DNA from: Candidatus Aquabacterium excrementipullorum
GTDB lineage: Bacteria > Pseudomonadota > Gammaproteobacteria > Burkholderiales > Burkholderiaceae_C
Length of the DNA stretch: 43,506 nt
Assembly (NCBI GenBank): GCA_019112875.1
Contig: DXIO01000125.1
Location: forward strand, 1-43,506
Direction of reading: 5' to 3'
Shown: one piece after another, positions 11,701-19,841 of the stretch
Layout of the letters: the number at the start of each line of letters is the position of its first letter
How positions within the stretch are numbered: position 1 is the first letter of the stretch
Position numbers and translations under genes: made by a program
The notes under the pieces: generated by a model
The model's database searches: none
What the model saw: the letters and a program-made list of their open reading frames with translations, nothing else
Told to the model about the DNA's origin: nothing

Positions 11701-14284
11701 TGCTCGTGATTACTGGCGCGTCGTTCACGGCTGTCACGCCCACCGTGCGCGTGGCCGTGTTGCTGCTGGCGCCGCCGCTGTCCGTCACCGTGAAACTGAC
11801 GGTGCGGGTGGCGGTGGACGGGTTCTCGCTGCTGTTGCTGTAGGCGATGCTGCGCAGCGCGGTCTGGTACTGCGCCAGCGTGGCCGAACCGCTCAGGGTC
11901 AGCGTGCCGGTGCTGGCGTTCCAGCTGCCGCTGATGCCGTTCTGGTTGGTGAAGCTGAGCGTGTCCTGGCCGTTCGCGTAGTTGCCGGTGATCTGCACCG
12001 TCGCACCGTTCAAGTTGGTGCTGTCCACATCGCTCACGGTCAGGCCGGTGTCCACGGCCACGGCACTGCCGTTCTCGGTGTAGCTGCTGCTGCCGCCCGT
12101 GGTGGCCACCACCGGGGCATCGTTCACCGCGGTGATGGTGAGCGTGCGCGTGGCCGTGGTGCTGCCCAGCGCGCCGTCGTTCACCGTGAAGCTCACCGTG
12201 CGCGTGGCTGTCGACGGGTTCTCGCTGCCGTTGCTGTAGGTGATGCTGCGCAACGCCGCCTGGTACTGCGCCACCGTGGCCAGGCCGCTCAGCGTGAGCT
12301 TGCCGGTGCTGGCGTCCCAGGTGCCGGTGATGCCGTTCTGGGTGGTGAAGCTCAGCATGTCCTGGCCGTTGACGTAGTTGCCGGTGATCTGGACCACCGC
12401 GCTGCTGAGGTTGGTGTTGTCCGGATCGGCCACGGTCAGACCGCTGTCCACCGCCACGCCAGCGCCGTTTTCCGTGTAGGCCGCGCTGCCGCTGCTGGTC
12501 GTCACCGTCGGTGCATCGTTGACCGCCGTGACGGTCATCGTCGACGTGGCCGACGCTGTCTGTCCTACCGTGTCCGTGATTACCACGCTGAGGGTGCGCG
12601 TGGCCACATCGGGGTTGTCCGAGGTGTTGTTGTAGGTGAGGGTGCGCAGCACCTTCTGGTAGTTGGCGACGGTGTCCGTGCCGCTGAGCGTGAGCACACC
12701 GGTCGCGTTGTTGTAGCTGGCCGTGATGCTGGTACCGGTGGTGGTGGCCGACAGCACTTCAGAGCTGCCGTTGGGCCGGTTGTTGAGCGTCACCTTCAGG
12801 CTGCTCAGGCTGCTGGCACTGCCGGCACCGATCGTGGCGCCGGTTGCGTTGACGATCGGTGCCGCCGTGCCTTCCGTGAAGCCGCCGCTGTAGCCGGTGC
12901 CGGCGGTGCCCGAGTCCAGGTCCAGCGTGGGCGGCGTGGGCAGCGTGTAATCGATGACGATCTTGGGCCGGTAGGCCTGCGTGGCGTTCTCGGATGACGC
13001 GAAGGAGTTGCGCGACTGGTAGCCGCCGTTGGTGGTGAACCAGCCGTTGTTGGTGCTGCTGTCGTTCACCCAGCCCTGCACGGTGGAGATCAGGTTGGCC
13101 GTGCTGGCGATGGTGTAGTTCTTGGCGCCACCGTCCGTGATCGATGCGTCCGTGGCCGTGCTCACCGAGACGTTGTTCGGCGATTCCGGGAAGGTGCCGT
13201 TGATGTCGCCCCAGGTCGCACTTTCCGACCAGCTGGTCAGGATCTTGTGCAGGTCGAAGGTGGCGCTGGTGAAGGTGTTCGATGTCGTGATCTGCAGGTA
13301 CAGCGTCACGCTGTTGATGGTCGAGCCCGCCGGGATCATCGACAGGTCGAACTTCAGGAACATCCGTGCCTGGCCGCCCGTGCCGTCCTCACCGGCGTTC
13401 AGCGTGGTCGATTCGGCGCGGTTGGTGTTGTCGGCGATGCCGGTGGAGGTGGAGATGTAGGTGTCCACGGTGCCCGCGTAGGTCGCGGTCGCGCCGTTGA
13501 CGGTGTAGCTGGCGCCTTCCTGCAGCGTGACGGTGGCCAGGGTGTGCTGCCAGGCGGTGGCGCTGAGCACGATGGTCTGCACGTCGCCTTGGCGGTACTC
13601 CAGGTCCCAGTCGCCGCCCAGGGTGGAGGCGCCCGTCAGGTCGTTGCTGGCCGCCACATCCGCGCCCGTGAGCAGGGCCAGGTCGTTCACCAGGGTCTGG
13701 CCCACGCTGCTGGAGGCCAGGTTGCAGCCGTACAGCAGCAGGTCGCCATCGGCGTTCATGGCGGCCGACCACGAGGCGATGTCCTGCAAGTAGCTGGACA
13801 GCGTGGAGGCGTCCAGGCGTGCCGTGCCGATGTTCAGGCCTTGCGCGTCGCCATGGCTGAACACGTGCACGGCCTGCACGTTCTGGTAGCGCGCCAACGT
13901 GTCGGTGATCACCTTCAGGCCGTCTTCGCCGACCTTGATCTGGATGATGTCGATGGCGCGGCCGGCCGCCTGGTCGGCGCGCAGTGCGTCGACAAGGTCC
14001 TGCGCGCCCTCGACGCCCATGTCGACGAAGGCCAGCTCTCTTGCAGCGGTCTGCTCGGCCTGGGTGCCTTTGGTGGTGGTGACGGCGCTGGCTTGCTCGG
14101 AGGCCGGGGCAGGGGCCAACAGGGCGGTGGCGAGCGGCGAGGCGCCGCTGTCGTTCTGCAAGGGGCCGAGCGGCGGCAGCACCCCGGCCACATCCGACGA
14201 GAACAGCAGCCGCGGCTCGAGTTCTTCCAGGAAGAATCGAGCACGTCGAGGCGTCGGCGCTGAGCGTCGGGTCTTGCGGATCAA
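5747..14284 (-). CDS. Giant cadherin-repeat surface protein with LEPR-XLL and DUF4347 domains
   Basis: The product is 2845 residues. I chose the TTG at 14284 because GAGG stands 5 nt upstream and the product then starts with a short basic stretch, like its paralogue; another TTG at 14314 has no ribosome binding site. Domains by eye: LEPRLLFS at 22-29; DUF4347 at about 83-230 (His144 in SHG, Cys187 in LYGC); DNRLRE-like domain at about 255-445; three Ig/cadherin-like units with AVNDAP linkers plus one cadherin; thirteen 106-residue cadherin-like repeats (960-2336); a tandem Ig-like unit with GFSGSDSFTY; a Gly/Ser-rich linker near 2600-2690; a hydrophobic segment near the C-terminus followed by WRNMDPLPVL and an acidic tail. 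It is probably an exported or surface-anchored adhesin. Ligand and export route are unknown. Confidence 0.9.
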   Translation of the reverse strand: MIRKTRRSAPTPRRARFFLEELEPRLLFSSDVAGVLPPLGPLQNDSGASPLATALLAPAPASEQASAVTTTKGTQAEQTAARELAFVDMGVEGAQDLVDALRADQAAGRAIDIIQIKVGEDGLKVITDTLARYQNVQAVHVFSHGDAQGLNIGTARLDASTLSSYLQDIASWSAAMNADGDLLLYGCNLASSSVGQTLVNDLALLTGADVAASNDLTGASTLGGDWDLEYRQGDVQTIVLSATAWQHTLATVTLQEGASYTVNGATATYAGTVDTYISTSTGIADNTNRAESTTLNAGEDGTGGQARMFLKFDLSMIPAGSTINSVTLYLQITTSNTFTSATFDLHKILTSWSESATWGDINGTFPESPNNVSVSTATDASITDGGAKNYTIASTANLISTVQGWVNDSSTNNGWFTTNGGYQSRNSFASSENATQAYRPKIVIDYTLPTPPTLDLDSGTAGTGYSGGFTEGTAAPIVNATGATIGAGSASSLSSLKVTLNNRPNGSSEVLSATTTGTSITASYNNATGVLTLSGTDTVANYQKVLRTLTYNNTSDNPDVATRTLSVVITDTVGQTASATSTMTVTAVNDAPTVTTSSGSAAYTENGAGVAVDSGLTVADPDNTNLSSAVVQITGNYVNGQDMLSFTTQNGITGTWDASTGKLTLSGLATVAQYQAALRSITYSNGSENPSTATRTVSFTVNDGALGSTTATRTLTITAVNDAPVVATTGGSSSYTENGSAVAVDTGLTVSDVDSTNLNGATVQITGNYANGQDTLSFTNQNGISGSWNASTGTLTLSGSATLAQYQTALRSIAYSNSSENPSTATRTVSFTVTDSGGASSNTATRTVGVTAVNDAPVITSNGGGTSASISVAENATPVTTVTATDVDSSGLVYSISGGADAARFTINSSTGALTFITAPNFEAPTDADGNNVYDVIVQVSDGALTDTQTLSVTVTDVNEFAVGSVTDANAAANTVSENAANGTLVGITAHATDADGSNNTVTYSLSNNAGGRFTVNATTGVVSVANGTLLNYEAATSHSITVLATSSDGSTSSQSFTINLTDVNEFAVGPVSDSNAAANQVAENAANGTLAGITAQALDADGTNNTVTYTLSDNAGGRFTINASTGVVTVLDGTKLNYEAATSHAITVVATSADGSTSNQSFVINLTDVDEFNVGSVTDASAAANTVAENATNGSLVGIIAQASDADGSNNTITYTLSDNAGGRFTINGSTGVVTVLDGTKLDYETATSHTVTVVATSSDGSSSSQNFTISVTDVNEHAVGAVTDADATANEVSENASNGDEVGITAHATDADGTNNTVTYTLSDNAGGRFTINASTGVVTVLDASLLDYETDTSHTIIVQATSSDGSTSSQNFTIDITDGSEAGVGPVADVDGSANTVAENATTGTTVGITAQAIDPDVIDTVNYSLSNNAGGRFTIDATTGVVTVANGTLLDREAAASHNITVVATSTDGSSTSRTFTITLIDQNEHGVGAVSDVNAAANQVSEDAIDGSLVGITANATDQDATNNTVTYTLSDNAGGRFAINATTGVVTVANSALLDYESATSHTITVLATSSDGSTSSQNVIINVTDVNEFDVGAVGDTDAAPDTVAENAANGSTVGITAHAVDTDGTNNTVTYALSDNASGRFTIDATTGVVTVLDGSKLDFEAARSHDITVVATSSDGSTSTQSFTVNLSDVSEYPVGAVMDTNAAANTVAENAATGTLAGITAQATDPDASNNTVTYTLSDNAGGRFAINATTGVVTVANSSLLDYESATSHTITVLATSSDGTTSSQGFTVSLTDVNEHAIGAVSDSDAATNTVAENAANGSTVGLIAHAVDADGTNNTVTYTLYDDAGGRFAINATTGVVTVLDGTKLNFEAATSHAIIVQATSSDGSSSSQSFTVNVGDVNEFPIGPVSDVDAAANTVAENAANGTLAGITARASDADGGNNTVTYTLSDNAGGRFTINASTGVVTVANSALLDYESATSHTITVLATSADGSTSSQGFTINLTDVNEFDVGAISDNNAAANQVSENAVDGGLTGITARASDADSTHNNVSYSLSNDAGGRFDIDATTGVVTVRTGALLNYESATSHTITVLATSADGSTSSQSFVINLLDVDEFPVGPVSDSDATPNQVTENAATGTAVGITGHAVDPDGSNNTVVYSLSNNAGGRFTIDASTGIVTVANGGLLDHESATSHTITVVATGTDGATSTRSFTINLTDVNEFAVGAVTDTDATANQVAEGAGNGTLVGITAHATDADATNNTVTYTLSDSAGGRFTINASTGVVSVANGALLDFEAASSHGITVLATGSDGSTSSQSFTIQLTDRNDAPTAQLPAGLNATEQVNLALHGTGLSIADPDSGGNPLKATLWVVSGTLNANAGSTGVVMTGSGTPWLTLTGSIAQINALLAGLQGATLGYLIDRDLPPPSDTLTLVVDDQGHSGPGGPLSTSVSTTIAITGVYDTPVVSDHGWTMAYGTPLRMGAEQLLDQAWIPEQRPLTPQLAQGPGNGSLSLQADGSWLYTPRAGFSGSDSFTYLADDGLGHSNIATVRLTVQPSTAIDIGTPQPPALPGGPGTPALPVITPPTTELPGTGSGGSGGGSGSGSGGGAGGGTAQPSGPGTGQDGGAQAGGSGATDGQPGQGGHQGQGTHSGGTGVGPGLQQDSTPYGPARAFNIGLANGVHNVWQDTAFHAINTVMPNLGAINAPTTTALLTPVNIALGSDTPVHIASALGRLAATASADVPTLMEFTPTTLQTTGTMLTVGAVWWAARGATLLTSLLVTTPVWRNMDPLPVLSTGGDPDTQMGDDDATMDAAENAEAELIFEEPSTSESLYSDIA
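7277..11407 (-). repeat. Thirteen tandem 318-bp units encoding cadherin-like repeats
   Basis: Each unit encodes about 106 residues, starts with E(F/H/Y)xVG, and carries VAENAANG, TDADG, NNTVTY, NAGGRF, ATTGVV, ATSHTITV and SSDGSTSSQ before a DVN linker. One unit, the fifth in protein order, is one codon shorter (DPDVIDTVNY replaces the NN-containing segment). The array spans 1377 codons. The DVN, DADG and ENA elements match Ca2+-binding positions of cadherin-like folds. The strong nucleotide similarity makes unit gain and loss by recombination likely. Confidence 0.9.
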
Positions 14285-14300
14285 AAAGGCCTCACCTGAC

Positions 14301-14325
14301 AGGCCGCCTGACAATCTGGCGGCCT
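14301..14325 (-). promoter_or_regulatory. Perfect inverted repeat just upstream of the giant gene start
   Basis: AGGCCGCC and GGCGGCCT form an 8-bp perfect stem around a 9-base loop, immediately before the presumed ribosome binding site of the gene starting at 14284. No T-run follows directly. It could be a leader hairpin influencing translation or the terminator of the gene ending at 14437. Confidence 0.45.
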
Positions 14326-14436
14326 TTGTCGGGAATTGTCCCCTTGTGATCCGTTATACGAGGGCGAAACAGGCGTTCAAATCATGCGTAATTCACGGTC
14401 ACACATCGGTCGCCGACGCAACGCTTGCCTGCGAGA

Positions 14437-15150
14437 TCAGTCCCAACCCCTACCGCGCCAGCCCGGGCGGCGCCAGCCATCGTGGCGCCAATCGTCAAAC
14501 CGGGCATCGATGACGACGCCGGACGAATAGCCCACCACCGGCGCCGGCGCGACCACCACAGGGGCCTGCTGGATCACGACGGGTTGCTGCTGAACCACCG
14601 GTGCGGCCACGGCCGGGGTCACCGTCAATTGCACGGGGATGGTGCGGCCAGGTTCGCGGTCCATCTGGGTGGAATATTGCTGGCCGTGCAGTTCGTAGAC
14701 CACGTCGTAGGCCACGACCTGGTTCTGGTAGGAGGTCTGCTGGCCGCAACGGCGCACGGTCTGCGTGCCGCCGGGGCGTCCATCGGTCTCGATGTGGTTG
14801 CCCAGCACGGCACCGCCCATCAGGCCGACGCCCGTGGCGATGGCGTTGCCGGCGCCCTTGCCGACCGCATTGCCCACGGCGGCACCCGCGATGGCGCCCA
14901 GGATGGCGCCGGCACCGGTGCTGCGCGGGGCGGTGGCCTGCACCTCGTCATAGCAGGTCTGGGTGGGCACGGCCACCTGGGCGACCACCGGGGTGGCGGA
15001 GATCACCTTGGCGTTGACGGTGGTGACAGCCGGGGAGGGCGTGCCGACGATGGTGCCCACGGCCGGGCCGGCCCAGACGGGGGCGGCGATGGACGCGGCG
15101 CTCAGGGCTGCCAGCGCGGCGGCGGTGACGTGAAAGGTACGGTTGAACAT
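14437..15150 (-). CDS. Glycine-zipper (17-kDa antigen-like) envelope protein
   Basis: This 237-residue exported protein has an N-terminal signal peptide ending near PVWAGPA. There is no lipobox cysteine, so signal peptidase I cleavage is likely. The middle (about 75-110) is a glycine zipper with repeated GAxxG spacing (GAILGAIAGAAVGNAVG and GVGLMGGAVLGNHI), typical of the Rick_17kDa_Anti / 2TM glycine-zipper family. It continues into the family's usual Cys-containing segment with RRCGQQTSYQNQVVAYDVVY. The C-terminus is Val/Pro/Gln-rich and ends in a Trp/Arg/Asp-rich tail (WRHDGWRRPGWRGRGWD). The ATG at 15150 has GGAG 8 nt upstream. It lies divergently from argG and upstream of the giant genes on the same strand. 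Family members are outer-membrane or periplasmic; the exact role is unknown. Confidence 0.8.
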   Translation of the reverse strand: MFNRTFHVTAAALAALSAASIAAPVWAGPAVGTIVGTPSPAVTTVNAKVISATPVVAQVAVPTQTCYDEVQATAPRSTGAGAILGAIAGAAVGNAVGKGAGNAIATGVGLMGGAVLGNHIETDGRPGGTQTVRRCGQQTSYQNQVVAYDVVYELHGQQYSTQMDREPGRTIPVQLTVTPAVAAPVVQQQPVVIQQAPVVVAPAPVVGYSSGVVIDARFDDWRHDGWRRPGWRGRGWD

Positions 15151-15325
15151 GGTGTCTGCTCCATGCGGGCGATCGGACGTGCCCGCCATTCCATAACGCC
15201 TCCATTTCACTGCATGCCGACACGGGCCGTGTGTCTGGTCTGTAAAGATGGGTGAAAGGCGGTGCCCGAAAAATGAGCGCATGGCCTTAAAATCCGTGGT
15301 TTCGTCCGACTGAACGACCACGACC

Positions 15326-16831
<1,506 letters not shown>

Positions 16832-16846
16832 GCCATCGCATGCGTT

Positions 16847-16870
16847 GACAAGGGCCTTCGGGCCCTTGTC
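16847..16870 (+). terminator. Hairpin after argG
   Basis: GACAAGGGCC and GGCCCTTGTC form a perfect 10-bp stem with a TTCG tetraloop, 15 bases after the argG stop. Only a weak T-rich tail follows, so it may act as an attenuating or mRNA-protecting 3' hairpin as well as a terminator. Confidence 0.65.
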
Positions 16871-16904
16871 CTTGTCGACGTTTCACTCACATCACTGACA
16901 GACC

Positions 16905-17225
16905 ATGAGCATCACCTCCACCCTGGCCGGCACGGTCGGCACCCAGGCCAACGTCTACTTCGATGGCAAGTGCGTCTCGCACACCGTGACCCTGGCCGAC
17001 GGCACCCGCAAGTCCGTTGGCGTGATCCTGCCCGCCACCTTGACCTTCAACACCGGCGCGCCCGAGATCATGGAAACCGTCGCTGGCAAGGCCACCATCA
17101 AGCTGGCTGGTTCGGCGCAATGGCAGACCTACGGCCCGGGCGAAAGCTTCAACGTGCCCGGCAACTCGTCGTTCGAGATCAAGGTCGAGGGCGAGGCCTA
17201 CCACTACATCTGCCACTTCGGCTGA
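16905..17225 (+). CDS. ppnP: Pyrimidine/purine nucleoside phosphorylase PpnP
   Basis: This 106-residue single-domain cupin belongs to the YaiE/DUF1255 family. Members phosphorolyse several purine and pyrimidine nucleosides to base and ribose-1-phosphate. Length and motifs fit: [11 protein letters not shown] near the start, [22 protein letters not shown] in the middle, [15 protein letters not shown], and the family C-terminal segment YHYICHFG. The start ATG 16905 has only a weak ribosome binding site. It lies between argG (same strand, 73 bases away across a hairpin) and the convergent murB, so it is probably transcribed on its own or by read-through from argG. Confidence 0.9.
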   Translation: MSITSTLAGTVGTQANVYFDGKCVSHTVTLADGTRKSVGVILPATLTFNTGAPEIMETVAGKATIKLAGSAQWQTYGPGESFNVPGNSSFEIKVEGEAYHYICHFG

Positions 17226-17233
17226 TGCCTTGA

Positions 17234-17275
17234 CGGTGGTGGCACCGGCCTCGGGAGAGGCTCAGACCACCACCG
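17234..17275. terminator. Nested inverted repeats between convergent ppnP and murB
   Basis: CGGTGGTGG (17234-17242) pairs perfectly with CCACCACCG (17267-17275), and an inner GCCTC-GGGA-GAGGC hairpin nests inside. It lies just after the ppnP stop and overlaps the murB stop, so it could stop transcription from both sides. There is no T-run. Confidence 0.45.
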
Positions 17276-18290
17276 GCTCCGGCTCCAGCCGGATGCCGAA
17301 GCGTCCGTAGACGCTCTCTTGAATGGCCCGCGCCAGGGTGACCACCTCGGCGCCACTGGCCCCGCCCCGGTTTACCAGCACCAGGGCCTGCTTTTCGTAG
17401 ACACCCGCGCGGCCGATGGATTTGCCCTTCCAGCCGCAGGCGTCGATCATCCAGCCGGCGGCCAGCTTGTAGGTGCCGTCGGGCATGGGGTAGTGCACGA
17501 TCTCCGGGTCGCGGCTGATGATGTCGCGGCACTGCTCGGGCGTGACCACCGGGTTCTTGAAGAAGCTGCCGGCGTTGCCGATCACGGCCGGGTCGGGCAG
17601 CTTGGCGCGGCGGATGGCGCAGACCCAGTCGAAGATCTGGCGCGCATCGGGCGCGGTGATGCCCGTCTCGGCCACCTTGCGCTCCAGCTCCAGGTAGCCC
17701 AGCACGGGCTGCCACGGGCGCGGCAGGCGCAGGCGCACGCGCGTGATCACGCTCTTGCCGGCGAGGTGCTGCTTGAAGATGCTGTCGCGGTAGCCGAAGG
17801 CGCAGTGCTCGCCACGCAGCGTCACGGTGCGGCCCGTGATCAGGTCGACCGCGTCCAGCGACTCGATGCGGTCCTTCAGCTCGATGCCATAGGCGCCGAT
17901 GTTTTGCACCGGCGCGGCGCCCACGGTGCCGGGGATCAGCGCCATGTTTTCCAGGCCGGGCAGGCCGTTGTCCAGCGCCCATTCCACGGTGCCGTGCCAG
18001 GACTCGCCCGCGCCCACCTCGATGATCCAGGCGTCGTCACGCGTTTCGAGCAGGCGCCGGCCCATCACCTCGACCTTGAGCACGCACGCCTGCACATCCT
18101 GGGTGAGCACCAGGTTGCTGCCCCCGCCCAGGATGAACTTGGGCGCGCGGCCCAGGGTGGGATCGTCGACCACGCGGCGCACGTCGGATTCGCTGGTGAC
18201 GCGCACCAGCGCCTGGGCCGCCGAGGGCAAGCCAAAAGTGTTGTACTGCTTGAGATTGGCGCCGTGTTCCACGGCCAGGGGCGTGTGCAT
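17262..18290 (-). CDS. murB: UDP-N-acetylenolpyruvoylglucosamine reductase MurB
   Basis: This FAD enzyme reduces UDP-GlcNAc-enolpyruvate with NADPH to UDP-MurNAc, an early cytoplasmic step of peptidoglycan synthesis. The 342-residue type I (E. coli-like) protein shows NTFGLP near the N-terminus, the FAD-binding GGGSNLVL at about 55-62, [18 protein letters not shown] at about 120-137, the YRDSIFK segment (type I insertion), and [10 protein letters not shown], whose Ser242 matches the proton-donating serine. I start it at ATG 18290, giving [13 protein letters not shown]; a TTG at 18320 would overlap the neighbouring ribosome binding site and was rejected. No ribosome binding site precedes the ATG. 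It is divergent from yajQ with only 32 bases between start codons. Confidence 0.93.
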   Translation of the reverse strand: MHTPLAVEHGANLKQYNTFGLPSAAQALVRVTSESDVRRVVDDPTLGRAPKFILGGGSNLVLTQDVQACVLKVEVMGRRLLETRDDAWIIEVGAGESWHGTVEWALDNGLPGLENMALIPGTVGAAPVQNIGAYGIELKDRIESLDAVDLITGRTVTLRGEHCAFGYRDSIFKQHLAGKSVITRVRLRLPRPWQPVLGYLELERKVAETGITAPDARQIFDWVCAIRRAKLPDPAVIGNAGSFFKNPVVTPEQCRDIISRDPEIVHYPMPDGTYKLAAGWMIDACGWKGKSIGRAGVYEKQALVLVNRGGASGAEVVTLARAIQESVYGRFGIRLEPEPVVV

Positions 18291-18322
18291 GGCAGAATTT
18301 TCGCAGACAAAGGAGAACAACC

Positions 18323-18814
18323 ATGCCCAGTTTTGACACCAAGCTCGACCCGAACATCGAATCCGTCGGCAACGCCGTGGACACCACAGCCAAGGAAATC
18401 GGTACCCGATTCGACTTCAAAGGCACCAGCGCCGCCGTCGAATTCAAGAAAAAGGAAAAGGAAGTCATCGTCCTGGGCGACAGCGATTTCCAGATCGACC
18501 AGGTGCGTGACGTGCTCTTCAACAAGCTGACCAAGCAGAAGGTCGACATCCGTTTCATGGACATCGGCAAGGTCGAGAAGATCGGTGGCGACAAGGTCAA
18601 GCAGGTGCTCAAGGTCAAGGCCGGCATCGAAAGCGAACTGGCCAAGAAGATCGTCAAGGTGATCAAGGACAGCAAGATGAAGGTCAATGCCAGCATCCAG
18701 GGCGAAGAAGTGCGCGTCCAGGGCAACAAGCGTGACGACCTGCAGGCGGCCATGGCGCTGCTGCGCAAGGAAATCGACGACGTGCCGCTGAGCTTCGACA
18801 ATTTCCGTGATTGA
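18323..18814 (+). CDS. yajQ: YajQ-family nucleotide-binding protein
   Basis: This 163-residue cytoplasmic protein is of usual family length and is covered end to end by the YajQ signature: MPSFD at the start, [58 protein letters not shown] and a C-terminal PLSFDNFRD. Family members have two ferredoxin-like domains; some bind cyclic di-GMP and act with transcription regulators. The start ATG 18323 has AAGGAG 7 nt upstream. It is read away from murB and is followed after 68 bases by a protease gene. Two diguanylate cyclases are encoded 11 kb away, but nothing in the sequence links them. Confidence 0.93.
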   Translation: MPSFDTKLDPNIESVGNAVDTTAKEIGTRFDFKGTSAAVEFKKKEKEVIVLGDSDFQIDQVRDVLFNKLTKQKVDIRFMDIGKVEKIGGDKVKQVLKVKAGIESELAKKIVKVIKDSKMKVNASIQGEEVRVQGNKRDDLQAAMALLRKEIDDVPLSFDNFRD

Positions 18815-18882
18815 TCTACAGGGCCGGGCATGACCCAGCCCTTCCAGCCTGACCACATAACGACACACCAGGGGAGTCCACC

Positions 18883-19590
18883 ATGACCAAAGCCGTCGCG
18901 CATTCACGCCTGTGGCCCACCCGTGCTGCGCCCGCCATGGCGTGCCTGGCCGGATGGGGGCTGGCCGGGCTATTGAGCCTGGCCTGTGCCGTGGCGCAAG
19001 CCCAGAGCGTGGCCATGACCGGCGGCATGGGCAGCCGGGCGCTGCTGATCATCAACGGCGGGCCGCCCAAGGCCCTGGCGGCTGGCGAGACGCACCAGGG
19101 GGTCAAGGTGCTCTCCGTGTCGTCCGAGCAGGCCGTGGTCGAGATCGGCGGCAAGCGCCAGACGGTGCGCCTGGGTGAAGGCCCGGTCAGCGTGGGTGGC
19201 AGCGGGGGCGGGGGTGGTGGTGGCAGCCAACTTGTGCTGCAGGCGGGCACCGGGGGGCACTTCGTCACCCTGGGCTCGATCAATGGGCGGACCGTGAACT
19301 TCGTGGTCGACACAGGGGCCACGCTGGTGGCCATGAGCGCTTCAGAAGCGCGCCGCATTGGCCTGAAGTATGACCACGGCGAACAGGGTTACAGCAGCAC
19401 GGCCAATGGCGTGGTGCGCTCCTATCGGATCAAGCTCGCCAGTGTCCGCATCAGGGACGTGGAAATTCAGAACGTGGAAGCCTCGGTGTCTGAAGGTTCC
19501 ATGCCTTTTGTCCTGCTGGGCAACAGTTTCCTGACGCGCTTCCAGATGAAGCGGGACAACGATCAGCTGACGCTCACCAAGCGCTACTGA
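18883..19590 (+). CDS. Exported retropepsin-like aspartic protease (clan AA)
   Basis: The 235-residue protein has an N-terminal signal sequence or anchor (hydrophobic about 17-38, ending ACAVAQAQ). A small domain follows, containing LINGGPPKALAAGETHQGVKV and QAVVEIGGKRQTVRLGE. A poly-Gly hinge (residues 105-114) leads to a one-lobed aspartic protease domain with VNFVVDTGATLVAMS, catalytic Asp143, and the terminal hydrophobic-Gly element FVLLGNSFL. Single-lobe enzymes of this kind act as homodimers. ATG 18883 has GGGGAG 6 nt upstream. It probably acts in the periplasm; the substrate is unknown. Its stop codon abuts an operator-like repeat that belongs to the next operon. Confidence 0.85.
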   Translation: MTKAVAHSRLWPTRAAPAMACLAGWGLAGLLSLACAVAQAQSVAMTGGMGSRALLIINGGPPKALAAGETHQGVKVLSVSSEQAVVEIGGKRQTVRLGEGPVSVGGSGGGGGGGSQLVLQAGTGGHFVTLGSINGRTVNFVVDTGATLVAMSASEARRIGLKYDHGEQGYSSTANGVVRSYRIKLASVRIRDVEIQNVEASVSEGSMPFVLLGNSFLTRFQMKRDNDQLTLTKRY

Positions 19591-19610
19591 TTGTTCTGCA
19601 ATGCGGTTCA
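19590..19610 (+). promoter_or_regulatory. Operator-like repeat, distal copy
   Basis: TGTTCTGCA-A-TGCGGTTCA (19592-19610) is a degenerate copy of the perfect palindrome at 19748-19766. Its first 15 bases (19590-19604) are the exact reverse complement of 19754-19768. It touches the protease stop codon. The two centres lie about 156 bases apart, close to 15 helical turns, which would suit looping by one regulator. This is inference. Confidence 0.45.
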
Positions 19611-19747
19611 TTATTCTGCTTAACGGCGTTTTAATGCGCTGAGATTGATCCGTAGAACCGCTAGGTGATCTATCGTTCCGATGCTGATATCATCCGCCGC
19701 GAATGGAAGCCTGAAGATCAGGGCATCAAGGCCTTGAAGTATCTTGA

Positions 19748-19766
19748 TGTTCTGCATTGCAGAACA
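19748..19766 (+). promoter_or_regulatory. Perfect 19-bp palindromic operator-like site
   Basis: TGTTCTGCA-T-TGCAGAACA is a perfect 9+1+9 palindrome 76 bases before the thiolase start. A possible promoter surrounds it (TTGATG at 19744-19749, TAGCCT at 19768-19773, 18-base spacer), so a bound dimer would block RNA polymerase. A further 12-bp palindrome, TCAAGGCCTTGA, lies at 19726-19737. The form resembles sites of dimeric regulators such as IclR- or FadR-type proteins, but no regulator gene is in the window. Confidence 0.6.
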
Positions 19767-19841
19767 ATAGCCTGATTCTGATTGTTTCCTGGACGCTGAT
19801 GGTGCCGGCATCGGGCCGGTGCATGCCAACGAGGACTTTCC

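Noticed and set aside
9815..12997. Plus-strand open frame of 1060 codons with regular repeats
   Set aside because: The repeats mirror the 318-bp units of the real minus-strand gene; composition is that of a shadow frame.
18288..18320. TTG at 18320 as murB start
   Set aside because: It would extend over the yajQ ribosome binding site and add residues not found in MurB; ATG 18290 gives the usual N-terminus.
17319..18530. Plus-strand 403-codon frame opposite murB
   Set aside because: It is antisense to murB, whose conserved motifs and length are clear.
19590..19768. Small MITE-like element with 15-bp terminal inverted repeats
   Set aside because: No target-site duplication was seen, and the right copy is itself a perfect 19-bp palindrome in promoter position, which fits an operator better. 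A genome-wide copy count would settle it.
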